Source: a bacterium (GTDB taxonomy: Bacteria > Krumholzibacteriota > Krumholzibacteria > LZORAL124-64-63). From it: a stretch of 6,905 nt of DNA. Below, one piece after another: positions 5,433 through 6,905 of the stretch (positions are counted from its first letter, which is position 1; every line of letters begins with the position of its first letter). The notes below the pieces were generated by a model that saw only the letters and a program-made list of their open reading frames with translations, made no database searches and was not told the DNA's origin. Location of the stretch: contig JAUUZX010000074.1 in assembly GCA_030592025.1 (NCBI GenBank), positions 1 through 6,905 of the forward strand, read 5' to 3'. The position numbers and the translations under genes were made by a program.

Positions 5433-6905
5433 ATGAGCACCGCCCAGACCGACACCTTCGTCCATCTGCACAACCATTCGGACTACTCGCTGCTGGATGG
5501 CGCCATGAAGGCCAAGGCCATGGCGAAGCGGGCCGCCGAGTACGGCATGCCGGCCCTCGCCCTCACGGACCACGGCAACATGTTCGGCGCGGTCGAGTTC
5601 TACCAGGCCTGCCGCAAGGAGAACATCAAGCCCATCATCGGCATGGAGGCCTACGTCACCCGCGACCGTCATGGCCGCACCTCGGACCCGGCCAACCGCT
5701 CCCACCACATGGTGCTGTTGGCGGAGAACGCCACGGGGTACCGCAATCTGGTGAGGCTGAGTTCCCTGGGCTACCTCGAGGGGTTCTACTACCGACCCCG
5801 GATCGACCGCGAGTTGCTGGGCCTGCACGGGGAGGGCATCATCGCCCTGTCGGCCTGCATGAGCGGCGAGCCCAATTGGCACATCCGCCAGGGCAACCTG
5901 GACGCCGCCACCGAGGCGGCGGGCTTCTACACGGAGCTCTTCGGGCGGGACCGCTATTTTCTCGAGATCCAGAACCACGGCATCGAGGAGGAGGCCCTGA
6001 TCCGCCGCGAGGTGCCGGGCATCGCGCGGGAGGTGGGTTGCGGCGTCGTCGCCACCAATGATTGCCACTTCCTGGAGCAGAGCCACCACGAGGCCCACGA
6101 CATCCTCATGGCCCTCCAGACGGGCAAGACCCTCAACGATCCCAAGCGTTGGCGGAGCAACACGGACCAGGTGTACTTCAAGTCGGTGCAGGAGATGCGG
6201 GAGCTCTTCCGCGACTGGCCCGAGGCCGTCTCCAACACGCTGCGCATCGCCGACATGGTCGACTTCGAGATGGAACTGGGCAATCTACTGCTGCCGAAGT
6301 TCCCCCTGCCCGAGGACTTTTCCGAGCCCGACGACTACGTCGAGCATCTGGCCCGCAAGGGGCTGACCCAGCGCTACGACACGCTCACGGCGGAGCTGGA
6401 GGAGCGGCTCGCCTACGAGTTGGGCGTCATCCGCCAGACGGGCTACGCGGGGTACTTCCTCATTGTCTGGGACTTCATCGTCGCCGCGCGGGAGATGGAC
6501 ATCCCCGTGGGCCCGGGGCGGGGATCGGCCGCCGGCAGCCTCGTGTGCTATTGCCTGGGCATCACGGACATCGACCCCATCCGTCACCAGCTCCTGTTCG
6601 AACGTTTCCTGAACCCCGAACGCATCTCCATGCCCGACATCGACGTCGACTTCTGCTTCGAGAAGCGGGGCGAGGTCATCGAGTACGTGGCCCAGAAGTA
6701 CGGTCGGGAGAATGTCTCCCAGATCATCACCTTCGGCACGCTGGCCGCCAAGGCGGTGCTCAAGGACGTGGCGCGGGTGCTCGAGTTCCCCTTCGCCGAG
6801 AGCAACCGGATCAGCGCCATGGTGCCCGAGGAGATCGGGATCACGCTGCAGAAGGCCATCGACGAGGCGCCGGGGCTGAAGGAGGTGGCCTACGAATCCG
6901 AGGAC
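5433..6905 (+). CDS. dnaE: DNA polymerase III subunit alpha, N-terminal 491 residues
   Basis: The reading frame is open to the right edge, so this is the N-terminal portion of a protein normally near 1,150 residues. It is the catalytic subunit of the replicative polymerase. Residues 9-215 are the PHP domain: 'FVHLHNHSDYSLLDGA' (H11, H13), 'ALTDHGNMFGAVEFY' (D46, H47), 'GMEAY' (E72), 'SHHMVLLAEN' (H91/H92), 'LSACMSGE' (C142), 'LEIQNHG' (H182) and 'TNDCHFL' (D210, H212). The polymerase palm follows, with 'PVGPGRGSAAGSLV' (358-371) and 'PDIDVDFCFEKR', whose D404 and D406 correspond to catalytic D401 and D403 of E. coli DnaE. Then comes 'ITFGTLAAKAVLKDVAR' (432-448). This is the DnaE1 type: PHP at the very N-terminus and no exonuclease insertion as in PolC. 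The start ATG 5433 fits the conserved N-terminus ('FVHLH' at residue 9) but has no clear ribosome binding site. The third catalytic Asp, the fingers, the beta-clamp motif and the OB domain lie beyond the edge. Confidence 0.97.
   Translation, partial: MSTAQTDTFVHLHNHSDYSLLDGAMKAKAMAKRAAEYGMPALALTDHGNMFGAVEFYQACRKENIKPIIGMEAYVTRDRHGRTSDPANRSHHMVLLAENATGYRNLVRLSSLGYLEGFYYRPRIDRELLGLHGEGIIALSACMSGEPNWHIRQGNLDAATEAAGFYTELFGRDRYFLEIQNHGIEEEALIRREVPGIAREVGCGVVATNDCHFLEQSHHEAHDILMALQTGKTLNDPKRWRSNTDQVYFKSVQEMRELFRDWPEAVSNTLRIADMVDFEMELGNLLLPKFPLPEDFSEPDDYVEHLARKGLTQRYDTLTAELEERLAYELGVIRQTGYAGYFLIVWDFIVAAREMDIPVGPGRGSAAGSLVCYCLGITDIDPIRHQLLFERFLNPERISMPDIDVDFCFEKRGEVIEYVAQKYGRENVSQIITFGTLAAKAVLKDVARVLEFPFAESNRISAMVPEEIGITLQKAIDEAPGLKEVAYESED

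Noticed and set aside
4539..6098. A 519-codon open frame on the minus strand under the DUF4405 and dnaE genes
   Set aside because: Antisense to two well-supported genes across their intergenic region, with no recognisable motif.
6905..6905. dnaE as a truncated or broken gene
   Set aside because: The frame is intact and conserved up to the last base; it is simply cut by the window edge.

Overview
The window comes from a GC-rich chromosome of a bacterium with two membranes. A lipobox lipoprotein, a secreted LytM-type peptidase and housekeeping genes point to an ordinary core-genome stretch. The M23 peptidase has the long loop between its 'AHL' and 'GQ' motifs and the Ig-like tail that I associate with FCB-superphylum proteins. 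Together with the GC content, this suggests a GC-rich FCB-related or neighbouring lineage (Krumholzibacteriota or Eisenbacteria type). That placement is inference from a few motifs. I see no insertion sequences, CRISPR arrays, tRNA or rRNA genes, or phage genes.

Layout. At the left edge is the C-terminal part of a SAM hydroxide adenosyltransferase (DUF62) gene. It is followed 42 bases later by an uncharacterised lipoprotein gene on the same strand, which ends in a rho-independent terminator whose stem begins inside the coding region. A convergent gene on the minus strand encodes a PIN-PhoH ATPase (PhoH2 type). Its start region is divergent from a secreted M23 metallopeptidase with a large beta-rich C-terminal region; the two genes share a 164-base intergenic region holding candidate back-to-back promoters with overlapping -35 boxes. 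Next on the plus strand is a three-helix DUF4405 membrane protein with two tandem copies of a small helical module in its cytoplasmic or periplasmic tail. Last is the first 491 codons of dnaE, the replicative polymerase alpha subunit, cut by the right edge.

How the genes relate. No single pathway links them. There are at least four transcription units: adenosyltransferase-lipoprotein, phoH2, M23 peptidase, and DUF4405 plus dnaE (either together or each from its own promoter). The lipoprotein and the peptidase are envelope proteins. PhoH2 is a predicted RNA-directed nuclease/ATPase, and DnaE is the replication polymerase.

I looked for a new system and did not find a convincing one. The least explained parts are the duplicated tail of the DUF4405 protein, the glycine-rich hydrophobic insert of the lipoprotein and the structured leader of phoH2. 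No gap between genes exceeds 300 bases; the gaps at 282-323, 1074-1111, 2465-2628, 4396-4493 and 5325-5432 hold only the regulatory elements listed.
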